This document shows, piece after piece, positions 57,626 to 64,000 of a stretch of 64,000 nucleotides of DNA (position 1 is its first letter; each line of letters opens with the position of its first letter). The notes under the pieces were generated by a model that saw only the letters and a program-made list of their open reading frames with translations, was not told the DNA's origin and ran no database searches. The stretch comes from PALSA-1316 sp964499365 (GTDB taxonomy: Bacteria; Nitrospirota; Thermodesulfovibrionia; Thermodesulfovibrionales; UBA6898), in contig CAZCKU010000004.1 in the NCBI GenBank assembly GCA_964499365.1, positions 164,519 to 228,518 on the forward strand, read 5' to 3'. Position numbers and translations under genes: made by a program.

Positions 57626-58613
57626 TTTCGATTTTCCCCTCCCTGAGGAGCTGATTGCAAGCAGACCGGCTGTCTCACGGGACAGTGCTCGGCTCATGGT
57701 GCTGCACCGGGACGGCGGACTGGAGCACCGGACATTTTCAGACCTGCCCTCCCTGCTGGCACCCGGCGACATGCTCGTCCTGAACAACACGAGGGTCTTT
57801 CCCGCCAGGATCCGGGGGCTGAAACCCGACGGAAGCAGCATGGACGTCCTTCTCGTGAGTGAAAACCCTGACGGTTCCTGGAATATCATGACAAAGGGCA
57901 GGTTTTCGGGTGATGTCCGCTTTGATCACGGCATCATCGCCTCGATACACAAGGGAAAGACCGCCTCTTTCAGCCGGGACATACGCACCGTCATTTGGGA
58001 CATCGGCAGGATGCCTCTGCCCCCCTATATACGCAGGGACGCTGATGAACAGGACCGCGAACGTTACCAGACGGTCTATGCTGAAAAGGAGGGGTCTATC
58101 GCTGCACCGACAGCAGGTCTGCACTTCACCCCTGTCCTGCTCGACAGGGTAAGGACCTCCGGAATTCTGATCAGGACGGTAACACTGCATGTCGGCATCG
58201 GAACCTTCAGACCCGTAAAGGCCGTCCGCATCGAAGACCACTCCATGGAAGGCGAATCCTTTGAGATCAGCCCGGAGCTTATCGCTGAGATCGGCCGGGT
58301 GAAAAGCTCAGGCGGACGTGTCATCGCAGTCGGCACCACATCCACCCGAACCCTGGAAGGATACGCCAGCGGACACTGCACCATAGCCGCTTCGAACGGA
58401 AGCATCAAAGGCAGTACAGATATCTTCATCCGGGAGGGCTATACCCCGCGCGTGGTCGATGCCCTTATCACAAACTTCCATCTGCCGTGCTCCACCCCGC
58501 TGATGCTCGTCTCGGCCTTTTCCGGCAGGAAACGCCTGCTCAAATCATACGAAACCGCCATCGCCATGGGATATAGATTTTTCTCCTATGGTGATGCTAT
58601 GCTCTTTCTATGA
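57612..58613 (+). CDS. queA: tRNA preQ1(34) S-adenosylmethionine ribosyltransferase-isomerase QueA
   Basis: This 333-residue QueA transfers and isomerises ribose from SAM to preQ1 in tRNA, giving epoxyqueuosine, the substrate of QueH encoded upstream. Motifs are FPLPEELIASRPA, LVLNNTRVFPARI, SIAAPTAGLHFT, HVGIGTFRPVK and TNFHLPCSTPLMLVSAFSG. Overlaps with spoIID and the SPOR gene indicate one transcript. Confidence 0.96.
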   Translation: MNTADFDFPLPEELIASRPAVSRDSARLMVLHRDGGLEHRTFSDLPSLLAPGDMLVLNNTRVFPARIRGLKPDGSSMDVLLVSENPDGSWNIMTKGRFSGDVRFDHGIIASIHKGKTASFSRDIRTVIWDIGRMPLPPYIRRDADEQDRERYQTVYAEKEGSIAAPTAGLHFTPVLLDRVRTSGILIRTVTLHVGIGTFRPVKAVRIEDHSMEGESFEISPELIAEIGRVKSSGGRVIAVGTTSTRTLEGYASGHCTIAASNGSIKGSTDIFIREGYTPRVVDALITNFHLPCSTPLMLVSAFSGRKRLLKSYETAIAMGYRFFSYGDAMLFL

Positions 58614-59364
58614 GACAAAAGGCCCACCGGAGATAATACAGTTGCTACAGTCCGGCAAGCGCATAATCATCGCTATTACGGTCGTATTCTCCTGCCTGAG
58701 TTTCACCCTCGGCTTTTTTGTCGGGCGGTTCGGAGCAGACGGACGGCCTGCTGTCTCCACGGTCCCTGCTGAGCAGCCCGTGCCGACCCCGGCCGGTCAG
58801 ACTCAGCAGCTTCAGACCCCGCTGCCTCCTGAACAGGCGAAAGAGCAGCCTGAAATCCCCGCCGCGCCACCGACTTCTGCACGGCCCCTTGCCACGGTGA
58901 CAGAGTCACCGCTCAGGCCAGCGTCACCTCCCCGGGACACTCCCGGCGCTGTGACCATGCCGCAGTCTGACGTTCAGGCAGGCCCGAAAGCCGGGAATCA
59001 GCCCGGCAACGTACCGGCCAGGGCAGAGCATGAACCTGTCGCCAGGCAGGTCAAGGAGGCCTCGAAAACAACGGTAACAGAAAATATACGGGCCAGTGTC
59101 CCTCAAAAGAAGGAGAGTCCCGCACTCACCTATTCTGTACAATTGGGCGCGTTCCGGAACAAGGCGGAGGCAGAGAAATTCAAGGCGAAATATTCGAAAA
59201 AAGGGTATAAGATATATACAGAGGCGGTTAAGGCCGAAAAAAATGTGAAAATTTACAAACTGCGAACCGGTGAATTCAGTGAAAAGAAGGATGCCGAGGT
59301 CCTCGCGGTGAAGCTGAAAAAAAACGATAACCTGAAAACGTTTGTCGTTACGATAGGCAAATAA
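58588..59364 (+). CDS. SPOR-domain membrane protein
   Basis: This protein has one transmembrane helix (IIIAITVVFSCLSFTLGFFV), a long Pro/Ala/Gln-rich periplasmic linker (residues ~55-175), and a C-terminal SPOR domain (SVQLGAFRNKAEAEKFKAKY, YKLRTGEFSEKKDAEVLAVK) that binds denuded septal peptidoglycan. The open frame starts at ATG 58588 or 58594 inside queA. A TTG at 58642 with GGAG upstream may be the true start, giving about 240 residues. The TAA stop is in frame with phoH. Confidence 0.88.
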   Translation: MVMLCSFYETKGPPEIIQLLQSGKRIIIAITVVFSCLSFTLGFFVGRFGADGRPAVSTVPAEQPVPTPAGQTQQLQTPLPPEQAKEQPEIPAAPPTSARPLATVTESPLRPASPPRDTPGAVTMPQSDVQAGPKAGNQPGNVPARAEHEPVARQVKEASKTTVTENIRASVPQKKESPALTYSVQLGAFRNKAEAEKFKAKYSKKGYKIYTEAVKAEKNVKIYKLRTGEFSEKKDAEVLAVKLKKNDNLKTFVVTIGK

Positions 59365-59373
59365 GGAGCAGCT

Positions 59374-60345
59374 ACGGAAACACGGGTTATAGAATTCGGC
59401 AGTGACAAAGACCTTCCGTTTATTCAGAGAAGCCTGGACAAGAATCTCAGGCTGATCGGGGAGGCGCTTGACATTCAGGCGAGTTCGCGCGGCAACAGAA
59501 TTTTTCTCAGGGGGGATGATATCAGGATCGTAACCGCCGAACGCCTTGTCAGGGAACTGTGCGAGTCCGGCACTGATCTCTCCGGCATGAGTCCGCAGGA
59601 CATCAAGGATGCCCTGCAGTCCTGCCCTGGCGACAGCGATGGTCCCCTGCAGGATATCCTGCAAAGCAATATACAGGTCGCCTCCAAACGGAGGGTCATC
59701 GTCCCCAAGACAGAAAACCAGCGCCATTACATCGAGGCAATCAGAAACTATGACATCGTCATCGGCATCGGTCCTGCAGGGACCGGCAAGACCTATCTGG
59801 CGATGGCAATGGCGATCAGTTCATTCCTGAAGAAGGAGGTCAGCAGGATCGTACTTGCCCGTCCTGCGATCGAGGCAGGCGAAAAGCTCGGATTCCTGCC
59901 GGGGGACATGTTCGAAAAGGTCAACCCGTATCTCAGACCCCTCTACGACGCGCTCTATGACATGATGGAGTATGAGCAGGCTGCCAAGCTGATTGAGCGG
60001 GGGATCATCGAGATAGCCCCTCTGGCATTTATGAGAGGCAGGACCCTGAATGATGCGTTCATAATCCTCGACGAGGCGCAGAACACGACCTCGGAACAGA
60101 TGAAGATGTACCTGACGCGCCTGGGCTTCAATTCCCGCACCGTCATCACGGGGGATATAACCCAGATCGACCTTCCGCAGGGGAAGGCCTCCGGGCTGAT
60201 AGAAATCACCAGGATCCTCGAGGGAGTCGAGGGGATCAAGTTTGTTTCGTTCAACGAGCGGGATGTCGTCAGGCACAAACTCGTGCAGCTGATATTACGG
60301 GCATACGATAAATATGAAAAACGGAATATCGAAGGACAGCAGTAA
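59374..60345 (+). CDS. PhoH-family ATPase, apparent ACG start
   Basis: This 323-residue PhoH/YbeZ protein is an ATPase tied to RNA metabolism and usually encoded beside ybeY. It has an N-terminal KH-like region (TRVIEFGSDKDLPFIQRSL, IDIQASSRGN-like ALDIQASSRGNRIFL), Walker A GIGPAGTGKTYLAM and Walker B AFIILDEAQNTT. The conserved N-terminus continues upstream of ATG 59587 to the SPOR stop, with no ATG, GTG or TTG. ACG at 59374 has AAGGAG at five-base spacing and gives full length, so ACG initiation is the best reading. ATG 59587 would lose about 70 conserved residues. Confidence 0.88.
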   Translation, partial: TETRVIEFGSDKDLPFIQRSLDKNLRLIGEALDIQASSRGNRIFLRGDDIRIVTAERLVRELCESGTDLSGMSPQDIKDALQSCPGDSDGPLQDILQSNIQVASKRRVIVPKTENQRHYIEAIRNYDIVIGIGPAGTGKTYLAMAMAISSFLKKEVSRIVLARPAIEAGEKLGFLPGDMFEKVNPYLRPLYDALYDMMEYEQAAKLIERGIIEIAPLAFMRGRTLNDAFIILDEAQNTTSEQMKMYLTRLGFNSRTVITGDITQIDLPQGKASGLIEITRILEGVEGIKFVSFNERDVVRHKLVQLILRAYDKYEKRNIEGQQ

Positions 60346-61852
60346 ACCGTTTCTGTCCAGGGAGCTGCAGATGAAGATATTCTTTCTCTTCGCGGCCTCG
60401 CTCGCCGTCTCCCTCTCCGTTATGGTCGATATAAGCCTGCAGAAGCTGGTTGGCGGCACGCTCATCGGCTTTGTCCTGCTCTTCATTTTGTACCGCGATA
60501 TCATGCGCTACAAGCCGACGTACATCAACAACTACAACATGCTCCTGCTCCTCGCCCTGATGATCGTCAGCACCCTGGTCATCGGACGCTTTTTTGAATA
60601 CCTGCTGAAAAACCTCTCGATCGGCACCGGGTTTATCGATGTCGACATGGCGGTCTTCGGGATCCCGATCGCTGCCGGGGCAATGCTGGTCACCCTGCTG
60701 TTCGATTTTCACACGGCAATAACCTTTTCGTTCACCATCAGCCTGCTGACCGGTTACTGGCTTCAGGACTCGGCCTATTCCATCTACTCGTTTGCCGGGA
60801 GCCTCACCGCCGCCTTCAGCGTCATCCGCTGCAAGCGGCGCTCGGCAATCCTCAGGGGCGGCTTCTACGTAATCCTTGTCAATATGCTGATCGCGCTGAT
60901 CATTCTGCTGTCGAGGGGAGACCTGTTTACGACAAAGGCGCTTTCGGCTACGGCCTTCGCCCTCTTCGCCGGCCTGACCGTTTCCTCGATCGTTTCGATG
61001 ATGCTGCCCCTGCTTGAATATGTCTTCAAGGTGACGACCGACATCAGCCTGCTTGAACTGCTGGACCTGAACCAGCCGCTCATGAAATCGCTGATGATCA
61101 ATGCGCCGGGGACGTACCATCACAGTGTCATCGTCGGCAACCTCGTGGAGTCCGCGGCTGAGGCGGTCGGCGTCAATCCCCTCCTCGGCAGGGTCAGTTC
61201 CTATTATCATGATATCGGCAAAATCAAGATGCCCGATTACTTCGTGGAGAACCAGGGCGGTGCACCGAGCCGGCACGACAAACTGACCCCCCATATGAGC
61301 AGCATGATCATCACCAATCATATTAAGGAGGGTGTGGAACTTGCACGGCAGCATAAACTGCCGCCATCGATCATCGATATCATTCAGCAGCATCACGGTA
61401 CTTCGGTGATCACCTACTTCTATCAGAGGGCGAAGGACCAGATTCACGACGGACTCCCGGCAGAAGACGATTACAAGTATACAGGACCGAAACCCCAGAC
61501 CCGCGTCGCAGCCCTGGTGATGATGGCCGATGCGGTCGAGGCCGCCTCCCGGGTGCTGAAAGATCCAACGCCGGCAAGGATCGCCGCGCTGGTGGACAAG
61601 ATCATCAATCATATTTTTCTGGACGGCCAGCTCGATGAGTGTGAACTGACGCTGAAGGACATCTCTGCCATCAAGAGGATGTTCACCTACGTGCTCACCA
61701 GTATCTTTCATAAACGGATAGACTACCCGGGGTTTGATTTCGGCTATGCCAATACTCATAAAGAACAGTCAAAGAACGAGAAGACTAAACCGGCAGAGGA
61801 TAGAAAGGGACTTAAACAGGGCGCTCAGGCTGCTCGGACTGCAGAAGTCTGA
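60314..61852 (+). CDS. HD-domain 7TM phosphodiesterase, PgpH-like, lacking extracellular domain
   Basis: This 512-residue protein has six to seven helices in residues ~22-235 (7TM-7TMR_HD type) and a cytoplasmic HD domain (APGTYHHSVIVGNLVESAAE, YYHDIGKIKMPDYFVENQ, IQQHHGTSVITYFY, MMADAVEAASR). It resembles PgpH, a cyclic di-AMP phosphodiesterase, but lacks the large N-terminal extracellular 7TMR-HDED domain. It overlaps phoH by 32 bases and ybeY by 107 bases. Cyclic di-AMP as substrate is an inference. Confidence 0.9.
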   Translation: MKNGISKDSSKPFLSRELQMKIFFLFAASLAVSLSVMVDISLQKLVGGTLIGFVLLFILYRDIMRYKPTYINNYNMLLLLALMIVSTLVIGRFFEYLLKNLSIGTGFIDVDMAVFGIPIAAGAMLVTLLFDFHTAITFSFTISLLTGYWLQDSAYSIYSFAGSLTAAFSVIRCKRRSAILRGGFYVILVNMLIALIILLSRGDLFTTKALSATAFALFAGLTVSSIVSMMLPLLEYVFKVTTDISLLELLDLNQPLMKSLMINAPGTYHHSVIVGNLVESAAEAVGVNPLLGRVSSYYHDIGKIKMPDYFVENQGGAPSRHDKLTPHMSSMIITNHIKEGVELARQHKLPPSIIDIIQQHHGTSVITYFYQRAKDQIHDGLPAEDDYKYTGPKPQTRVAALVMMADAVEAASRVLKDPTPARIAALVDKIINHIFLDGQLDECELTLKDISAIKRMFTYVLTSIFHKRIDYPGFDFGYANTHKEQSKNEKTKPAEDRKGLKQGAQAARTAEV

Positions 61853-62186
61853 GCTGAGCGTCGTCTTTGTGGGCGATGCAGCGATGCAGCGTTTGAACCG
61901 GCAGTACCGCGGTCTCGACAAGACGACCGATGTCCTCTCCTTTCCGCTGTGCGAAACAGGCCTGCCCGGGCCCGGCGAAGCACTGGGGGATATTGTCATC
62001 AGTATACCCAGGGCAGAGGCGCAGGCGCAGGCGTACGGGGTCTCCTTCAGGAATGAACTGCTGCGGCTCCTCCTCCACGGCCTGCTCCACCTGGTGGGAT
62101 ATGATCACGAAAAGAACTCCTATCAGAAGCAGCGAATGCAGCGGAAGGAAAAGGAACTGATCGATGCCCTTGCGCCAGTGGATTAA
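61746..62186 (+). CDS. ybeY: Endoribonuclease YbeY
   Basis: This 146-residue metal-dependent RNase matures 16S rRNA. It has DKTTDVLSFPL, LGDIVISIPRAEAQA and HGLLHLVGYDHEKNS (HGxLHLxGYDH zinc motif). ATG 61746 (MPILIKN) fits the family. The start lies inside the end of the HD-domain gene, and the end overlaps the DgkA/PAP2 gene by 23 bases. phoH-HD-ybeY-dgkA is a widespread order. Confidence 0.95.
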   Translation: MPILIKNSQRTRRLNRQRIERDLNRALRLLGLQKSELSVVFVGDAAMQRLNRQYRGLDKTTDVLSFPLCETGLPGPGEALGDIVISIPRAEAQAQAYGVSFRNELLRLLLHGLLHLVGYDHEKNSYQKQRMQRKEKELIDALAPVD

Positions 62187-62862
62187 CAGCGCCAATTGCG
62201 CTATCGAGGGAATCCTCCATGGTGCACGTACCCAGCGGCATCTCCGGTATCACTTCTATTCAGCGGCCTTCGTCCTGCTCTTGAGCTTTGTACTCGGCAT
62301 CTCCCGTTCCGAGTTCATCATCGTGTCCCTTGCCGTCATTCTGGTCCTGTCGGCTGAGATGCTGAACAGCGCCATCGAGGCCGTCGTTGACCTCATCTCC
62401 CCTGAATTCTCGGAAAAGGCGCGCATTGCAAAGGATATTGCAGCCGGGGCTGTCCTGATCACCGCCTTCGGAGCCGCGATGCTCGGGTATATGATCCTCT
62501 TTCCGTCACTGAAGGCCTTCTTTCATACCGGCCTCTCCGTGGCCAAACATTCAAAAGAGGAAATTGCGCTGATATCCCTGGTCCTTGTCCTTATCGTGGT
62601 CATTATAACCAAATCCTACTTTGGCAAGGGGCATCCTCTGCGGGGAGGTATGCCCAGCGGCCACGCCGCACTGGCTTTCTCGGTATGGGTGTGCATTACG
62701 TATATAACCGAGAGCTTCGTCACGTCGCTGCTCTGTTTCATCCTGGCCTCGGCTATTGCCCAGAGCAGGGTTTCCTTCAAGGTGCACAGTCCGGGAGAGG
62801 TCATCGCGGGGGCATGCATCGGATCGGCCCTGACATTCCTGCTCTTCAGGGTGTTTTACTGA
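62164..62862 (+). CDS. DgkA-type lipid kinase fused to PAP2 phosphatase
   Basis: In this 232-residue membrane protein, residues 1-~125 are a prokaryotic diacylglycerol/undecaprenol kinase domain (GILHGARTQRHLRYHFYSAA, LVLSAEMLNSAIEAVVDLIS with the catalytic Glu/Asn). Residues ~130-232 are a PAP2 phosphatase domain (KSYFGKGHPLRGGMPSGH, SRVSFKVHSPGEVIAG, the C2 and C3 motifs; C1 is shortened to K-x6-HPLR-like). One chain may thus phosphorylate and dephosphorylate undecaprenol or diacylglycerol. It overlaps ybeY by 23 bases and ends the operon. Confidence 0.85.
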   Translation: MPLRQWINSANCAIEGILHGARTQRHLRYHFYSAAFVLLLSFVLGISRSEFIIVSLAVILVLSAEMLNSAIEAVVDLISPEFSEKARIAKDIAAGAVLITAFGAAMLGYMILFPSLKAFFHTGLSVAKHSKEEIALISLVLVLIVVIITKSYFGKGHPLRGGMPSGHAALAFSVWVCITYITESFVTSLLCFILASAIAQSRVSFKVHSPGEVIAGACIGSALTFLLFRVFY

Positions 62863-63046
62863 CAGAACCTGCTGATTGCGATCATGCGCCTCACAGCAAT
62901 ATCGTCGCGGCGAATGCCCCGGTCAAGAATACAATTGGGCCGGAACACCGACGGAAGCCTGATGTCCCAACCCAATTGCCCGCATGAAACATTGTCATCG
63001 AGCCACGAGATACCCGCGAAATCGTGGCGGAAGATACGCCAGTCGC

Positions 63047-63862
63047 TTACTGAACGACCCCCTTCATTCTGCGCATCACAAAAAGCCCTGCGCCGAGCAT
63101 CAGCACCGCCATAATGATCATGCCCCATTCTGAGATTGTCGGCACTGATTTTGGGACTACAGGAACCGGGGCTGCAAGGAATGCGATCAGATTATCCGTA
63201 AACAGGTGAGAGTTCGCATCGGCCGTAAGGTCCAGGAAGTTTACATCGAAGACGAGTATGAGCGTACCTGCATTCGCGCCGGAAAGGCTGCCAGGGGCAA
63301 AAACAACCGACGCCCCGATATTGGAGGCATCTTTTGTCACGAAGGCCCCGTTGCCAGGCGTTGTTGTCGCTCCGGCCGCAGCGAGGAAGACAACCGTGGT
63401 GAGAGCATTCGGGCTGTTAAAGGGCGGCTGAACAGTCTGCGTATTGCTGGCAGCGTTCAGGCTCAGATTTCCCCCTCCAAGCCCGGCAACGAAACTGGTG
63501 ATGGAGTTATTGCGCGTCGCAAAGCCCATATTCTCTCCCATCACAAACAGCGAGCCTCCACCGGCAAGGTATGTCGTGTAGGCAGCCATATCTGATGCGG
63601 AAAGGGGGGTCGTGTTGTTGAAGCGGATATCCCAGATCTGATCATACCCGGCAAGGCTTCCTGCCGGCACGCCGACGTTGGGCGTAATTGTCGTAAAAGT
63701 CGCAGCGGTGAGATGTGCCGTCAGATTGGCTACGACATTCGCTTCTAGTCCCGCCGTACCGTCATGGACGATCAGGGCACTGCCCGCGCCCCAACTCAGG
63801 CCGGGAATTGCCATTACCAGAACAGCCATAACCGCCAGCATTACTGCTCTTAAACGCTTCAT
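63047..63862 (-). CDS. Exported protein with IPTL-CTERM-like sorting signal
   Basis: This 271-residue secreted protein has a signal peptide (MLAVMAVLVMAIPGLSWGAG). Its Ala/Gly/Asn-rich domain (GYDQIWDIRFNNTTPLSASD, YLAGGGSLFVMGENMGF) looks like a glutamine-amidotransferase-like or carbohydrate-associated fold. The C-terminus has VPTISEWGMIIMAVLMLGAG and then RR, matching the IPTL-CTERM tripartite signal handled by exosortase-like systems. ATG 63862 has GAGGAAC upstream. No exosortase gene is in the window. Confidence 0.75.
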   Translation of the reverse strand: MKRLRAVMLAVMAVLVMAIPGLSWGAGSALIVHDGTAGLEANVVANLTAHLTAATFTTITPNVGVPAGSLAGYDQIWDIRFNNTTPLSASDMAAYTTYLAGGGSLFVMGENMGFATRNNSITSFVAGLGGGNLSLNAASNTQTVQPPFNSPNALTTVVFLAAAGATTTPGNGAFVTKDASNIGASVVFAPGSLSGANAGTLILVFDVNFLDLTADANSHLFTDNLIAFLAAPVPVVPKSVPTISEWGMIIMAVLMLGAGLFVMRRMKGVVQ

Positions 63863-63952
63863 TGTTCCTCCTGAAAGGCAGATTTGATCACGAATTAAAG
63901 AAATATACTCTATGGCGTGTCGCAAGTCAATATTAATCTTGTTGATTGTCAA

Positions 63953-64000
63953 GGCAAAATAGAAATGTCCGGTTTTCGGCAAAGTAGAAATGTCCGGTTA
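63953..64000. repeat. Tandem repeat resembling an insertion-sequence end
   Basis: Two copies of a unit starting GGCAAARTAGAAATGTCCGG, at 63953 and 63978 (25-base period), reach the window edge. Multiple short repeats of this kind are typical of IS21-like transposon ends. The transposase genes would lie to the right, outside the window. Confidence 0.5.

Noticed and set aside
59362..59373. Obligatory SPOR-PhoH fusion through the TAA codon
   Set aside because: An AAGGAG site sits exactly over the junction and points to separate initiation; readthrough remains only a minor possibility.
60269..61759. Long open frame antisense to the HD-domain gene
   Set aside because: No domain or ribosome site; the sense gene has membrane helices and a full HD motif.
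62856..63128. Leftward 90-codon frame between the DgkA/PAP2 gene and the IPTL protein
   Set aside because: It overlaps the C-terminus of the IPTL protein in another frame, has no ribosome site, and shows no family resemblance; it may be a decayed fragment but cannot be supported.

Overview
The window looks like chromosomal DNA of an anaerobic or facultative Gram-negative bacterium with flexible respiratory and acetate metabolism. A Nitrospirota (Thermodesulfovibrionia-like) or Desulfobacterota-like host fits best. The reasons are a Tat-exported Hyb-type [NiFe] hydrogenase, a large multiheme cytochrome c, GmhA (heptose/LPS), queuosine genes of the QueH/QueA type, the ruvCAB-queH-DUF2905-spoIID-queA-SPOR-phoH-HD-ybeY gene string, and an IPTL-type C-terminal sorting signal. 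The taxonomic placement is inference; no rRNA gene is present and I saw no tRNA gene.

Region 1 (1-8.9 kb) is respiratory. A 13-haem cytochrome c and a membrane dihaem cytochrome b run rightward and converge on a leftward operon in the E. coli order hybO-hybA-hybB-hybC-hybD, followed by hypC. The large subunit hybC is interrupted by a single in-frame TGA exactly at the second cysteine of the N-terminal nickel-binding (L1) motif. A SECIS-like hairpin follows it at the usual distance. I read it as a selenocysteine codon. Sec at this bridging-ligand position differs from the C-terminal site used by characterised [NiFeSe] hydrogenases, and this is the most interesting observation in the window.

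Region 2 (9.6-33.8 kb) is an acetate/cation-coupled uptake region, mostly leftward. It holds two unrelated-subtype SSS symporters, each with its small partner (DUF485 or DUF4212) and each with a different soluble coiled-coil insert. It also holds acetyl-CoA synthetase, three paralogous cNMP-CBS-DUF294 nucleotidyltransferase proteins (two of them paired with a DnaQ-like exonuclease), an NhaD antiporter lying between the duplicated pairs, and a CbrA-like symporter-histidine kinase with a sigma-54 response regulator. A 34-codon ORF sits between kinase and regulator.

Region 3 (33.8-44.6 kb) has housekeeping genes: dtd, a NapH-like ferredoxin membrane protein, lon, thiL, DUF2062, rimO, a site-2-protease-like M50 protein, a Ca/Na exchanger and a Kef-type antiporter.

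Region 4 (44.7-50.1 kb) is an AT-richer accessory stretch. It contains a decayed glycosylglycerate osmolyte locus (an MpgP-like N-terminus joined to a GpgS-like C-terminus, frameshifted), an M23 peptidase, a ClC channel, a Phd/PIN toxin-antitoxin pair whose toxin lacks two catalytic Asp residues, and a degenerate receiver protein.

Region 5 (50.2-62.9 kb) is a dense rightward core block: rplI-dnaB-amrB, then gmhA-ruvC-ruvA-ruvB-queH-DUF2905-spoIID-queA-SPOR-phoH-HD-ybeY-DgkA/PAP2, with many start/stop overlaps. phoH appears to start at ACG. The window ends with an IPTL-CTERM exported protein and a tandem repeat that looks like an insertion-sequence end.
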